The notes: generated from the letters alone by a model not told the origin. DNA of 12,500 nucleotides from Theodoxus fluviatilis (GCA_034096865.1 JAWQFJ010007959.1:22501-35000); one strand, 5' to 3'. Shown: positions 1 to 6,823, numbered from the stretch's first letter. Numbers and translations are program-made.

Positions 1-975
1 TCTTCTAGTAGAGCAACCGTAGTTTAGTATGTACTATACTTGGACCTGTGCACTTTATGTGCCAATGTTTCAAGTTTTGGAATACATATAATGGTTGTAT
101 GTGTTGCTTTTTATCTTATCCACACAGTAAATGGACAGCAATACTTCTTTTATATACACGGTAGCATTGTTGAGCGTATATGTTTAACGTTTGCAAAGTG
201 TGCTTTGCATCTTCTGATGTTTGGATTTTACTTCACATTTCCATATTCCGGTAGTAGGGAAACTGCGTTCCTTTACAACTGTATTCTTGCTGTTGGAGAT
301 GAAGAACTTTCATAATTACACATATTCATCGTGCAGTATGCATGTCTAAATTTTATTATCGGAGAAACTGATCATCTTATTAATATATTTTGCGCCAATA
401 GCGCACTCCTTGCCTGCTGTTACCGATTGTACTGTGCTGTGTCTATCGATCAAGACTATATTTGTTCCTCGATGGTGAAGTCCCTAAATATGTGCGTTGC
501 TTGGCAAGTATGTTTTGGGTTCATTCAAGGTTAACCAAACCTTGTGGTTTAGGTCAAATACCACCCGAAGTTTCATGCGTATAATCATGCGTCCCCTGAG
601 TATTTTATTATGAGGAAATTTACAGTGATGCGAACCTGCCTGGAGTGTGGTTGGTAATGTAGGGTTTGGCGTTATGGGCTTGCTGCAGCTATCGACTAGG
701 CGGAAGGTCTAGTTTGGTGGGCGCAAGTTAAATTTCTAAGTTTTTTTATGTTGACGATAAAACTTGTTGAATGGTTAAGCCCGCTTCAAGTTGTACGATT
801 TTATGTTTATTGTCTATTTTGCCTGGCTGGTCTGATTGAGTGTAGGCTATTTATTGAGTGGCTAAACCCTCTTCAGATTGCGTAACGGTGAAATAGTTTG
901 GTGCGCGTCTATCAGTTTGCTGTAATTCATGTTTTGTTGTCGCACATCAAGGACGATGTACAAAGAGGAGATGGG

Positions 976-976
<1 letters not shown>
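1..976. other. unassigned AT-rich sequence, no recognisable gene
   Basis: Two short plus-strand open frames (40-315 and 331-534) show no domain, no convincing signal peptide and no supporting splice sites, so I do not call them genes. The stretch contains a small perfect hairpin at about 538-551 (AAACC, 4-base loop, GGTTT), a directly repeated CATGCGT at about 574-592, and a diverged duplication of about 27 bases (around 767-793 and 852-880, GAATGGTTAAGCCC versus GAGTGGCTAAACCC). It could be intron or intergenic DNA. Confidence 0.5.
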
Positions 977-1033
<57 letters not shown>

Positions 1034-1079
1034 GAGAGAGAGTGAGAGAGAGAGTGAGAGAGAGAGAGAGAAAGAGAGA
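977..1079. repeat. (GA)n microsatellite with GTGAGA interruptions
   Basis: Almost pure alternating G and A on the plus strand for about 100 bases. Three evenly spaced G-to-T type interruptions (GAGAGTGAGAGAGA) lie between about 1028 and 1060, which suggests local copying of a 14-base unit. It is purine-only on this strand and lies directly before a 1.1 kb pyrimidine tract, so the two can pair as an inverted repeat. Confidence 0.95.
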
Positions 1080-1095
1080 TTCAACCCCCTTTACA

Positions 1096-1127
1096 TCGGT
1101 CGGTCTCTGTCTCTGTCTCTGTCTGTC

Positions 1128-1170
<43 letters not shown>

Positions 1171-1631
1171 TCTTTCTATATATGTTTCTCTGTCTCTCCG
1201 TCTGTCTGTCTGTCCGTCCATCCGTCCGTCCGTCCGTCCGTATCTATATGTTTCTATTTGTCTCTATGTGTCTCTTTATGTCTGCCTGTCATTCTGTCTG
1301 TTTGTCTGTCTGTGTCTGTCTGTCTGTCTGTCTTTCTATCTTTTTCTCTCTCCCCTTTTTCTGTCTCTTTCTCTCTCACTCTCTCTCTCTCTCGTCTCTG
1401 TCTGTCTGTCTGTCCGTCCGTCCGTCCGTCTGTCTTTTTGTCTGTCTATCTGATGCTGTCCCTATCTCTGTCTCCCTTTCTCTCCTTTCTCATTTTTTAT
1501 CTTTTACTCTTTCTCTCTTTCTTTTTATGTGTCTCTTTGTCTCTGTCTCTGTCTTTTTGTCTCTGTCTCTGTCTCTCTGTCTTTGTCTCTCTCTCTCTCT
1601 CTTTATCTCTCTCTCTCTCTCTTTCTCTCTC

Positions 1632-1673
<42 letters not shown>

Positions 1674-1997
1674 CGTCCGACCGTCCGTCCGTCTGTCCGT
1701 CCGTCCGTCCGTCTCTCTGTCTGTCCGTCCGTCCGTCCGTCCGTCTGTCTTTATGTATGTCTATCTGTTGCTGTCTCTATCTCTGTCTCCCTTTCTCTCC
1801 TTTTTCTATTTCTTTTTCTCTTTTCTTTCTCTCTTTGTCTGTGTCTCTTTGTCTGTGTCTCTTTGTCTGTGTCTCTGTCTCTGTGTCTCTGTCTCTGTGT
1901 CTCTGTCTCTGTGTCTCTGTCTCTGTGTCTCTGTCTCTGTGTCTCTGTGTCTCTGTCTCTGTGTCTCTGTCTCTGTGTCTCTGTCTCTGTGTCTATG

Positions 1998-2031
<34 letters not shown>

Positions 2032-2193
2032 CTCTCTCTCTGTCTGTTTCTCTCTCCGTGTGTGTATGTCCGTTCTTTCGTCCGTCCGTCTCTCTGTCTC
2101 TCTCTGTCTCTCTCTCTCTGTCTCTCTCTCTGTCTCTGTCTCTCTTTCTCTCTCCCTCTCTCTCTATCTCTCTCTGTGTATCTCTCTCTCTCA
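1096..2193. repeat. compound pyrimidine-rich microsatellite (CT / CTGT / CCGT / CTCTGTGT)
   Basis: About 1.1 kb in which nearly every plus-strand base is C or T, broken mainly by regular G. Sub-blocks include (CTGT)n passing into (CCGT)n at about 1200-1240, 1400-1432 and 1633-1745, and a CTCTGT/GTCTCT block with roughly 12-base periodicity at about 1850-1995. CT dinucleotide runs lie between them. All three plus frames stay open because the repeat lacks A-containing stop codons; the predicted Ser/Leu/Cys/Val/Pro peptides are artefacts. The tract shows higher-order duplication (see the segment repeat). Confidence 0.95.
1427..1806. repeat. ~315-bp higher-order segment repeat inside the pyrimidine tract
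   Basis: The irregular stretch CCGTCTGTCTTTTTG, then TCTATCTGATGCTG, then CTATCTCTGTCTCCC followed by TTTCTCTCCTTT at about 1427-1489 recurs at about 1741-1806 with few changes (TTATG for TTTTG, TTGCTG for ATGCTG). The shift is 315 bases (GTCTATCTG at 1444 and 1759). These markers are too irregular to come from simple slippage, so a segment of the microsatellite was duplicated as a block. Confidence 0.75.
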
Positions 2194-2199
2194 GTTTCC

Positions 2200-2815
2200 T
2201 TTTCTAATACATTTTACGTTACTGTGATTGTTGAAAGGACAGACAGTGTATTTGTGTCCGGTAAAGCATCTAAATGAGAACTAGGACAGATATTTATTAA
2301 ATTTTAATACAGACGAGGACATCGGCGGAAAATGAACCCGGAACACCCCTGACGTAGTCTGCAACGATACTACTAGTAGACGTGAATATTACTCAAGAAC
2401 TAGGTGTGTTGCTGGGTGTCTTTCCAGCTTTCCCCATAACATTGTGGTCATATGAATGTGGTATCCCTGTCGATTTACAACTCTCAACCAACCAGTTCCC
2501 CACAAACAAAACGATTCAAAAAACACCGTATGATGTGAACTTGCATCCAGGATGCGTTGTTAACTCTGCCCTCCACCAAGTTGTTCAACACGATGTTGTT
2601 AGATTTTCTTCGGACTTGATCACGTCAGCTGTATATCTTGTGACGATAACATGTTTTTTGCAATAAACTGCATTCATTAGAAAGATTCATTGATATATAA
2701 CTGTACAAGAAATTCGTTTTTAGGCGTCAAGACATCCTACAAACTGACAGACGAAAATAGAGGAATCCACAGAAGTTTCCAATTGAACGAGACTAGGGTG
2801 TAATGAGGACATCTG
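2200..2815. other. unassigned sequence, no recognisable gene
   Basis: A 94-codon plus-strand open frame starts at 2382 and ends at 2664-2666, just before an AATAAA at 2662-2667. The predicted peptide matches no family I recognise, and I found no flanking exon evidence. A 10-base palindrome (CTACTAGTAG) lies near 2371. I see nothing that identifies this stretch. Confidence 0.4.
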
Positions 2816-2823
2816 ACTGGACG

Positions 2824-2870
2824 GACACGTGTCTACCGCCACGTCACAAGCAGAAGCCCATCTGATTGGC
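2824..2870. promoter_or_regulatory. cluster of E-box, CRE-like and CCAAT-box motifs
   Basis: Within 47 bases lie a perfect palindrome GACACGTGTC (2824-2833) with a central CACGTG E-box, CCACGTCAC (2839-2847) resembling a CREB/ATF site, and CTGATTGGCTG (about 2862-2872), an inverted CCAAT box of NF-Y type. This grouping is typical of animal promoters, but no transcript start or first exon can be tied to it here. Short motifs also occur by chance, so a regulatory role is only a suggestion. Confidence 0.3.
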
Positions 2871-2935
2871 TGTTTGAGGAATTGTATGTGTTTTTATTGG
2901 GTGGACACTCAACAGAACACTTCTCTAGGGACTTG

Positions 2936-3058
2936 AGAACGCGATGTTTCCAATGGAAACGGCATAGTTGCAAAACAATAGCTACATTTGAGCACGCCCA
3001 AACGATTTGTAGCGATTTGCAAACGCGATGTTTCCCATGGAAACAGCATAGTTGCCAG
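2936..3058. repeat. 84-bp-spaced direct duplication carrying GTTTCC..GGAAAC palindromes
   Basis: AACGCGATGTTTCC, an aat or ccat spacer, then GGAAAC and GCATAGTTGC, occurs at about 2938-2971 and again 84 bases later at about 3022-3055. Each copy contains an inverted repeat: GTTTCCAATGGAAAC (2946-2960) and GTTTCCCATGGAAAC (3030-3044). The palindromes differ at one centre base, while the stems are unchanged. It lies directly upstream of the NIDO exon, in the presumed intron. Confidence 0.8.
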
Positions 3059-3075
3059 AACGTGTCGACATGTGA

Positions 3076-3258
<183 letters not shown>

Positions 3259-3293
3259 TGACTGCATATCTCTATATATATTTTCGCTGTCTG

Positions 3294-3330
3294 TCTGTGT
3301 GTGTGTGTGTGTGTATGTCTGTGTGTGTGA
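3294..3330. repeat. (TG)n microsatellite at the 5' side of the tandem-repeat element
   Basis: Plus-strand CTGTCTGTCTG followed by about ten TG units, one TATG interruption and a further TG run ending in GTGACACTC. Confidence 0.85.
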
Positions 3331-3360
3331 CACTCATACGTTTCCACAGTTTTATTCCGA

Positions 3361-3658
3361 TCGACTTGAAACTTGGTATGGGGTTAGGTGTGGACCCGGG
3401 TCAGGTCAACGTGGGGTTAAAAAAATGGTGTTGCCATGGTAACCGGAAGTGGGCACAAACAAGATGGCCGCCGAAAACTCAAAGTGCTCCGATTTGATCG
3501 AAATTTGGTGTGTGGGTAGGTAAAGTCAGTTGATGAAGATCTGTGGAAAAAAATTTGGTTGTCATGGTTACGTGACAAGAAAAACAAGATGGCGGCTGAA
3601 GAAACAATGGACGACTGTGTCGAAGGCGGCGAAGCCGCCTGAGACACAGGAGTTCCCA
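3361..3658 (+). repeat. tandem repeat unit 1 (~298 bp)
   Basis: Starts at TCGACTTGAAACTTGG. Landmarks in order are: X-box GTTGCCATGGTAAC at 3430-3443, AAGATGGCCGCC at 3461-3472, TGATGAAGATCTGTG near 3531, the variant X-box GTTGTCATGGTTAC at 3558-3571, AAGATGGCGGC at 3586-3596, and the nested GC hairpin at 3615-3649. Short open frames exist on both strands but do not line up as one protein. Confidence 0.9.
3615..3649. other. nested GC hairpin, copy 1
   Basis: The arms are CTGTGTC ... GACACAG (7 bp) outside and GGCGGC-GAA-GCCGCC (6 bp) inside, separated by a 3x3 internal loop of GAA against TGA. The apex contains GCGAAGC, known as an unusually stable DNA mini-hairpin sequence. Confidence 0.85.
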
Positions 3659-3961
3659 TCGACTTAAATCTTGGAATGGGGTTAGTTAGATGTGGGCCAG
3701 GGTCAGGTCATGGTGGGGTTAAAAAAATGGCGTTGCCATGGTAACCGGAAGTGGGCACAAACAAGATGGCCGCCGAAAACTCAAAGTGCTCCGATTTGAC
3801 CGAAATTTGGTGTGCGGGTAGGTAAAGTCAGATGATGAAGATCTGCGAACAAATTTATTGGTTGTCATGGTTACGTCACGAGAAAAACAAAATGGCGGCT
3901 GAGGAAACAATGGACGACTGTGTCGAAGGCGGCGAAGCCGCCTGAGACACAGGAGTTCCCA
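3659..3961 (+). repeat. tandem repeat unit 2 (~303 bp)
   Basis: Nearly identical to unit 1, with a small insertion in the leader (GGGTTAGTTAGATG). X-box at 3732-3745, AAGATGGCCGCC at 3763-3774, TTACGTCA (CRE-like) at 3871-3878, AAAATGGCGGC at 3889-3899, nested hairpin at 3918-3952. Confidence 0.9.
3918..3952. other. nested GC hairpin, copy 2
   Basis: Identical in stems and loops to the copy 303 bases upstream: CTGTGTC/GACACAG outside, GGCGGC-GAA-GCCGCC inside. Confidence 0.85.
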
Positions 3962-4342
3962 TCGACTTGAAACTTGGTATGGGGTTAGGTGTGGACCGGG
4001 GTCAGGTCAACATGGGGTTAAAAAATTGGTGTTGCCATGGTAACCGGAAGTGGGCACAAACAAGATGGCCGCCTAAAACTTAAAGTTCTCCGATTTGACC
4101 GATATTTGGTGTGCGGGTAGGTAAAGTCAAATGATGAAGATCTGTGAACACATTTTTGGTTATGGTTACGTAATGAGAAAAACAAAATGGCGGTGTGTGG
4201 GTTGGTAAAGTCAGATGATGAAGATCTGTGAAGAAAAATTTTGGTTACCATGGTTGCGTCACGAGAAAAACAAAATGGCGGCTGAAGAATTTGGACGACT
4301 GTGTCGAAGGCGGCGAAGCCGCCTGAGACACAGGAGTTCCCA
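3962..4342 (+). repeat. tandem repeat unit 3 (~381 bp, with internal duplication)
   Basis: X-box at 4031-4044, AAGATGGCCGCC at 4062-4073, AAAATGGCGG at 4184-4193 and again at 4272-4281, nested hairpin at 4299-4333. It is about 80 bases longer than its neighbours because the segment from GTGTGCGGGTAGG to AAAATGGCGG is present twice (about 4109-4193 and 4194-4281). The second half carries a restored X-box-like palindrome GTTACCATGGTTGC (4244-4257), where the first half has the deleted form GGTTATGGTTAC. Confidence 0.85.
4299..4333. other. nested GC hairpin, copy 3
   Basis: Same 35-base structure with no change in stems or loops, although the bases before it differ: GAAGAATTTGGACGA replaces GAAACAATGGACGA. 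Confidence 0.85.
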
Positions 4343-4638
4343 TCGACTTAAAACTTGGTATGGGTTAGGTGTGGGCCGGGGTCAGGTCATGGTGGGATTA
4401 AAAAATGGTGTTGCCATGGTAACCGGAAGTGGGCACAAACAAGATGGCCGCCGAAAACTCAAAGTGCTCCGATTTGACCAAAATTTGGTGTGTGGGTTGG
4501 TCAAGTCAAATGATGAAGATCTGTGAACAAAGTTTTTGGTTATGGTTACGTAATGAGATAAACAAAATGGTGGCTGAAGAATTTGGCTTTGTGTGTGGCT
4601 TTGACGCTTTGCGCATTGCCTGGCCGCGAAGCGGCTAG
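4343..4638 (+). repeat. tandem repeat unit 4 (terminal, different 3' end)
   Basis: X-box at 4410-4423, AAGATGGCCGCC at 4441-4452 and a decayed AAAATGGTGGC at 4564-4574. Beyond GAAGAATTTGG the sequence departs from the other units. Instead of the CTGTGTC/GACACAG nested hairpin it has TTTGCGCATTGCCTG and the terminal hairpin GCCGC-GAA-GCGGC (4623-4635) followed by TAGT. This asymmetric last unit marks the element's 3' boundary. Confidence 0.8.
4623..4638 (+). terminator. terminal GC hairpin plus CTAG, putative transposon 3' end
   Basis: GCCGC-GAA-GCGGC forms a 5-bp stem with the same GAA loop, and its last C starts CTAG (4635-4638), followed by TA repeats. In Helitron-type elements a short hairpin just inside a CTRR 3' end marks where strand transfer stops. 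Here the hairpin abuts CTAG rather than lying 10-12 bases inside, which differs from the classic form. This marks a transposon terminus, not transcription. Confidence 0.45.
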
Positions 4639-5371
4639 TATATATATATGCCCCGTTTAAAGATTATATGTTATATTTACAGTACATATATTAATGCTCT
4701 GCAGTCCACAGTTGGTGCCTTTTATGCTTGGTGCTGTAACTTTGCATGTTACATGGGGGGGGAAAATCATAAGTACTGTAACATCTCCAATCATTTTGCT
4801 GTGATATAGCCTTCGTCATTAACTTGGGATGCTTTTATCTCCTTTGTGTTTGTATATTTAAAAAAAATAGTTTTATGTACATGTAGTTGCTTCTATATTC
4901 TAAGACTTCTGAAACGGGCAGAAAGCTGTTTGTATGTTATCTCATTCCTGTTTTGATTCTCTTATGGAATGTTTTGTCCATAGTTGTGTCCTTGTTCCCC
5001 AAACTTTCTAATATTCTGATTCCACTGCATTTACTTTAAGCCCAAGTGTAATGAAATAAAATGGTACACAAAATCCCATTACCAAGGAGGAAGCAATTTG
5101 TGTTTTGTTTCCTGGATAAAGAAAACGTGTAGAATGACAATTTCTGCACTCTTCGTACTCCATGACACACTATCCATCAGGCTGTTCCTCCGTCGAAAAC
5201 AACTGCAGGGCCAGGGGCGTGTGGCATACGCTGGGAACCTTGCAAGATTTTACGAGAAATAGGCCTTTTTCAACATGTATCAACATGATGAAAGCAGATA
5301 TAAGGGCAGTCAAATGTTTGACACAAGTTGACACCGGCTTATTATTTGCCCACTAGGTAGGCTAAGCAATG
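4639..5371. other. unassigned AT-rich sequence
   Basis: Begins with (TA)n at 4636-4650. No recognisable coding exon. A possible acceptor CTCTGCAG near 4703 opens a 34-codon frame, but it does not continue the NIDO domain. There is an AATAAA at 5055-5060. A 64-codon frame at 5162-5356 matches nothing I recognise. It may be partly 3' UTR or intron of the NIDO gene, or older retrotransposon sequence continuous with the remnant that follows. Confidence 0.4.
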
Positions 5372-5536
5372 CGCCCTAGCCTTGAAGACAAACGGAGAAA
5401 GAGGAAAAACTGGAATATCAGCATCTATAACCCAGACCAGAGACCTTTATCTGCAGCCTCTGTGGTCGGATCTGCCTGTCCCGTGTTGGATTTGTCAGCC
5501 ACCAGCAAGCCTGTCGATGTCTTGGACCACGTCCTT
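5372..5536 (+). pseudogene. decayed C-terminal zinc-finger tail of a non-LTR retrotransposon ORF
   Basis: One frame reads EDKRRKRKN (about 5381-5410). After a frameshift and a stop (TAA 5428-5430), the next frame reads PRPETFICSLCGRICLSRVG and then FVSHQQACR, ending in a stop at about 5536. The pattern C-x2-C-x12-H-x3-C with CGR.C.SR.G..SH matches the zinc finger that ends many jockey/CR1-type reverse-transcriptase polyproteins in mollusc genomes, where it follows a basic EDKRxxRK stretch. The reverse-transcriptase domain itself is not visible, and the reading is broken, so I call it a relic. It could instead be a decayed host zinc-finger exon. Confidence 0.4.
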
Positions 5537-5559
5537 CCTAAATCTTCGTTCACAAAGGG

Positions 5560-6600
5560 AAGCCATTATAGTGACACTCCATGCCATGCAAGTCCCGTTG
5601 TCATGGAAATCTGAACGTGAGAAGGCAACAAAAGTCATCGTGCTGTACTGTGTTTGTCATCCCATGACAGCCAGCCAAGCTCTCCATATCAAAACGGCCA
5701 CTGGAGGCGAAAACCCCTGAACAGACACACATGAGTACACAAGAGAAAGTTCATTGAATGCCCGCCTGTTGCAAATTCGTATTTTATTAAGAGTCAAGAG
5801 TCAAATTAGCAATAAGAAGCTATTCTACTGCTGACTGCTGTGCAAGTGAGGATCATACCAATGATTGTGAGGAGCACATACGTGTTGCTCAAGAACGTGC
5901 AATGACTGCTGTATGTGTGTGCACCAGACTAGCCCCTATATATCACGGTGATCGAACTTGTGCAATCTTGGAGAAAGTGGCAACTCAACCGCTATGAGAG
6001 AAGCTGCAGAGCGAGGAGGAGGTCTTCAGAATGACCAAGTCAATCATGCGTCCAACTATTGTGTTTCTGGCAACCGTGTCAGCGTTGGTTGCGGCTTCAC
6101 ATTTAAACAGGAGACTTCTGTTTGGTAACTGATGCGACAAACAGCTCCTAAACTTCGGACTTATTAGTTTTATATATTACACAGCGATCAGTCGGCTTAT
6201 CACACCATCTGATACCGCAAAGCCACGGGAAAGCTTATCCGACTGTGGCCAACCGCATGAGTGATGATACTGGAGCTCAGGACCAGCAGTAAGTCGTACA
6301 GATAGCAGAAACGGCATTCTTGAAACTCTTCCGTGACCTCTTCGAATCGCCTGTGGTCTTCATCAACCCCAATATATTTTTTTTTTGTTGCCGCTTAATT
6401 GTTTTCGCGATTTTCACGTATGAAAAATCTGCCGTGGCCCGTCAGCTTGTGTGTTCCGTCATCTTCGCTGCCTTTTCCCCACTACTGTGACCCGCCTGTG
6501 GAGGTCTAAAGAAATTCCTTATCCGCGTAACTGTTTGCCACGTTCATTATAGCAATATCATAAAGATAGTTGACTGTCCCAACAAATGTTAACATTTATG
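5560..6600. other. unassigned sequence with a few short open frames
   Basis: No known gene is recognisable. Items of note: a 68-codon Cys-containing open frame without an early ATG (5791-5997), a 33-codon frame with a signal-peptide-like core (6031-6132), and a good donor-like CA|GTAAGT at 6289 after a short ATG frame (MSDDTGAQDQ). GAGTCAA is repeated at 5791-5804. Bases near 6370-6381 are a T run. None of these is supported by a second exon or homology. Confidence 0.35.
6031..6132 (+). CDS. hypothetical 33-codon ORF with a signal-peptide-like N-terminus
   Basis: ATG at 6031 reads MTKSIMRPTIVFLATVSALV and then AASHLNRRLLFGN before TGA. A short basic start, a hydrophobic core and a small-residue ALVAAS site fit a secretory signal peptide. 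A weak donor (TTTG|GTAACT at 6126) could make it a first exon. The frame is short enough to arise by chance, and I recognise no homologue. It lies about 930 bases before the AGK start, on the same strand. Confidence 0.15.
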   Translation: MTKSIMRPTIVFLATVSALVAASHLNRRLLFGN

Positions 6601-6669
6601 ATGAAAATAAGTTTTCAGCGAGAAATGGTGGCTAGACCGAAAATGTGGGAAATCTCTTGCGTCGCTTCG

Positions 6670-6707
6670 AGCAATCTTTGGAGCAACTACGTCCACCAAA
6701 GATTGCT
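6670..6707. promoter_or_regulatory. perfect 12-bp inverted repeat (AGCAATCTTTGG / CCAAAGATTGCT)
   Basis: The arms are at 6670-6681 and 6696-6707, with a 14-base spacer containing TACGTC. It lies 16 bases before the G-quadruplex motif and about 350 bases upstream of the AGK ATG. The CCAAAGAT core reappears in the 16-bp palindrome at 6893-6908. It may be a protein-binding or cruciform site, or the trace of a small transposon. Confidence 0.7.
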
Positions 6708-6722
6708 TCCACACACATTTTT

Positions 6723-6754
6723 GGGGGTGGGGGTGGGGGGTGGGGGTGGGTGGG
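6723..6754 (+). promoter_or_regulatory. G-quadruplex-forming G tract upstream of AGK
   Basis: Six G runs of 5, 5, 6, 5, 3 and 3, each separated by a single T. This exceeds the usual four-run rule, with the shortest possible loops, which favours a very stable parallel quadruplex. It is on the coding (non-template) strand about 305 bases before the ATG, a common position for promoter or 5'-UTR quadruplexes. Confidence 0.8.
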
Positions 6755-6823
6755 ATTATTTTATGTCCATAGCAAGCTAAAATAAAACTACAGGTACATC
6801 ACTTTTACGACGTAACTATTGGG

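Larger units (their letters stand above)
3288..4638 (+). mobile_element. putative non-autonomous, tandem-repeat-bearing element (Helentron/HINE-like)
   Basis: The layout is a CTGTCTG/(TG)n leader (3288-3330), a short unique link ending TTCCGATCGACTT, four tandem units, then a GC hairpin (4623-4635) running directly into CTAGT (4635-4639) and (TA)n. A hairpin close to a CTAG-type 3' end is a feature of Helitron-class elements. A microsatellite plus a core of tandem repeats is typical of the non-autonomous Helentron relatives described in molluscs and insects (HINE, pearl, DINE-1). There is no transposase or helicase coding here. The 5' end and any target site cannot be fixed from one copy. Family assignment is inference; the repeat architecture is seen directly. 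It sits just downstream of the NIDO exon. Confidence 0.5.

Noticed and set aside
1..534. Two short open frames at the left end
   Set aside because: Low-complexity, Cys/Phe/Tyr-rich translations of AT-rich DNA, with no domain or splice support.
898..2277. 459-codon Ser/Leu/Cys/Val/Pro-rich open frame and its overlapping frames
   Set aside because: It lies on a CT/CTGT/CCGT microsatellite that lacks stop codons in all plus frames; several frames are equally open and no exon signals or domain exist.
3417..4638. Recurring short minus-strand and plus-strand frames in the tandem units as a repeat protein
   Set aside because: Units differ in length by amounts that are not multiples of three, and each frame is broken between units, so no continuous protein results.
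4704..4806. 34-codon frame after CTCTGCAG as the next NIDO exon
   Set aside because: It does not contain the expected FN.GD or VGVPG-type continuation, and runs into a stop without a donor.
5791..5997. 68-codon Cys-containing open frame (DCCASEDHTNDCEE...)
   Set aside because: No ATG near its start, no recognised fold, no supporting splice pair; this length can arise by chance.
6260..6290. Possible first exon MSDDTGAQDQ with donor CA|GTAAGT
   Set aside because: Only ten codons, no matching downstream acceptor in phase that yields a recognisable protein; AGK already has its own start at 7060.
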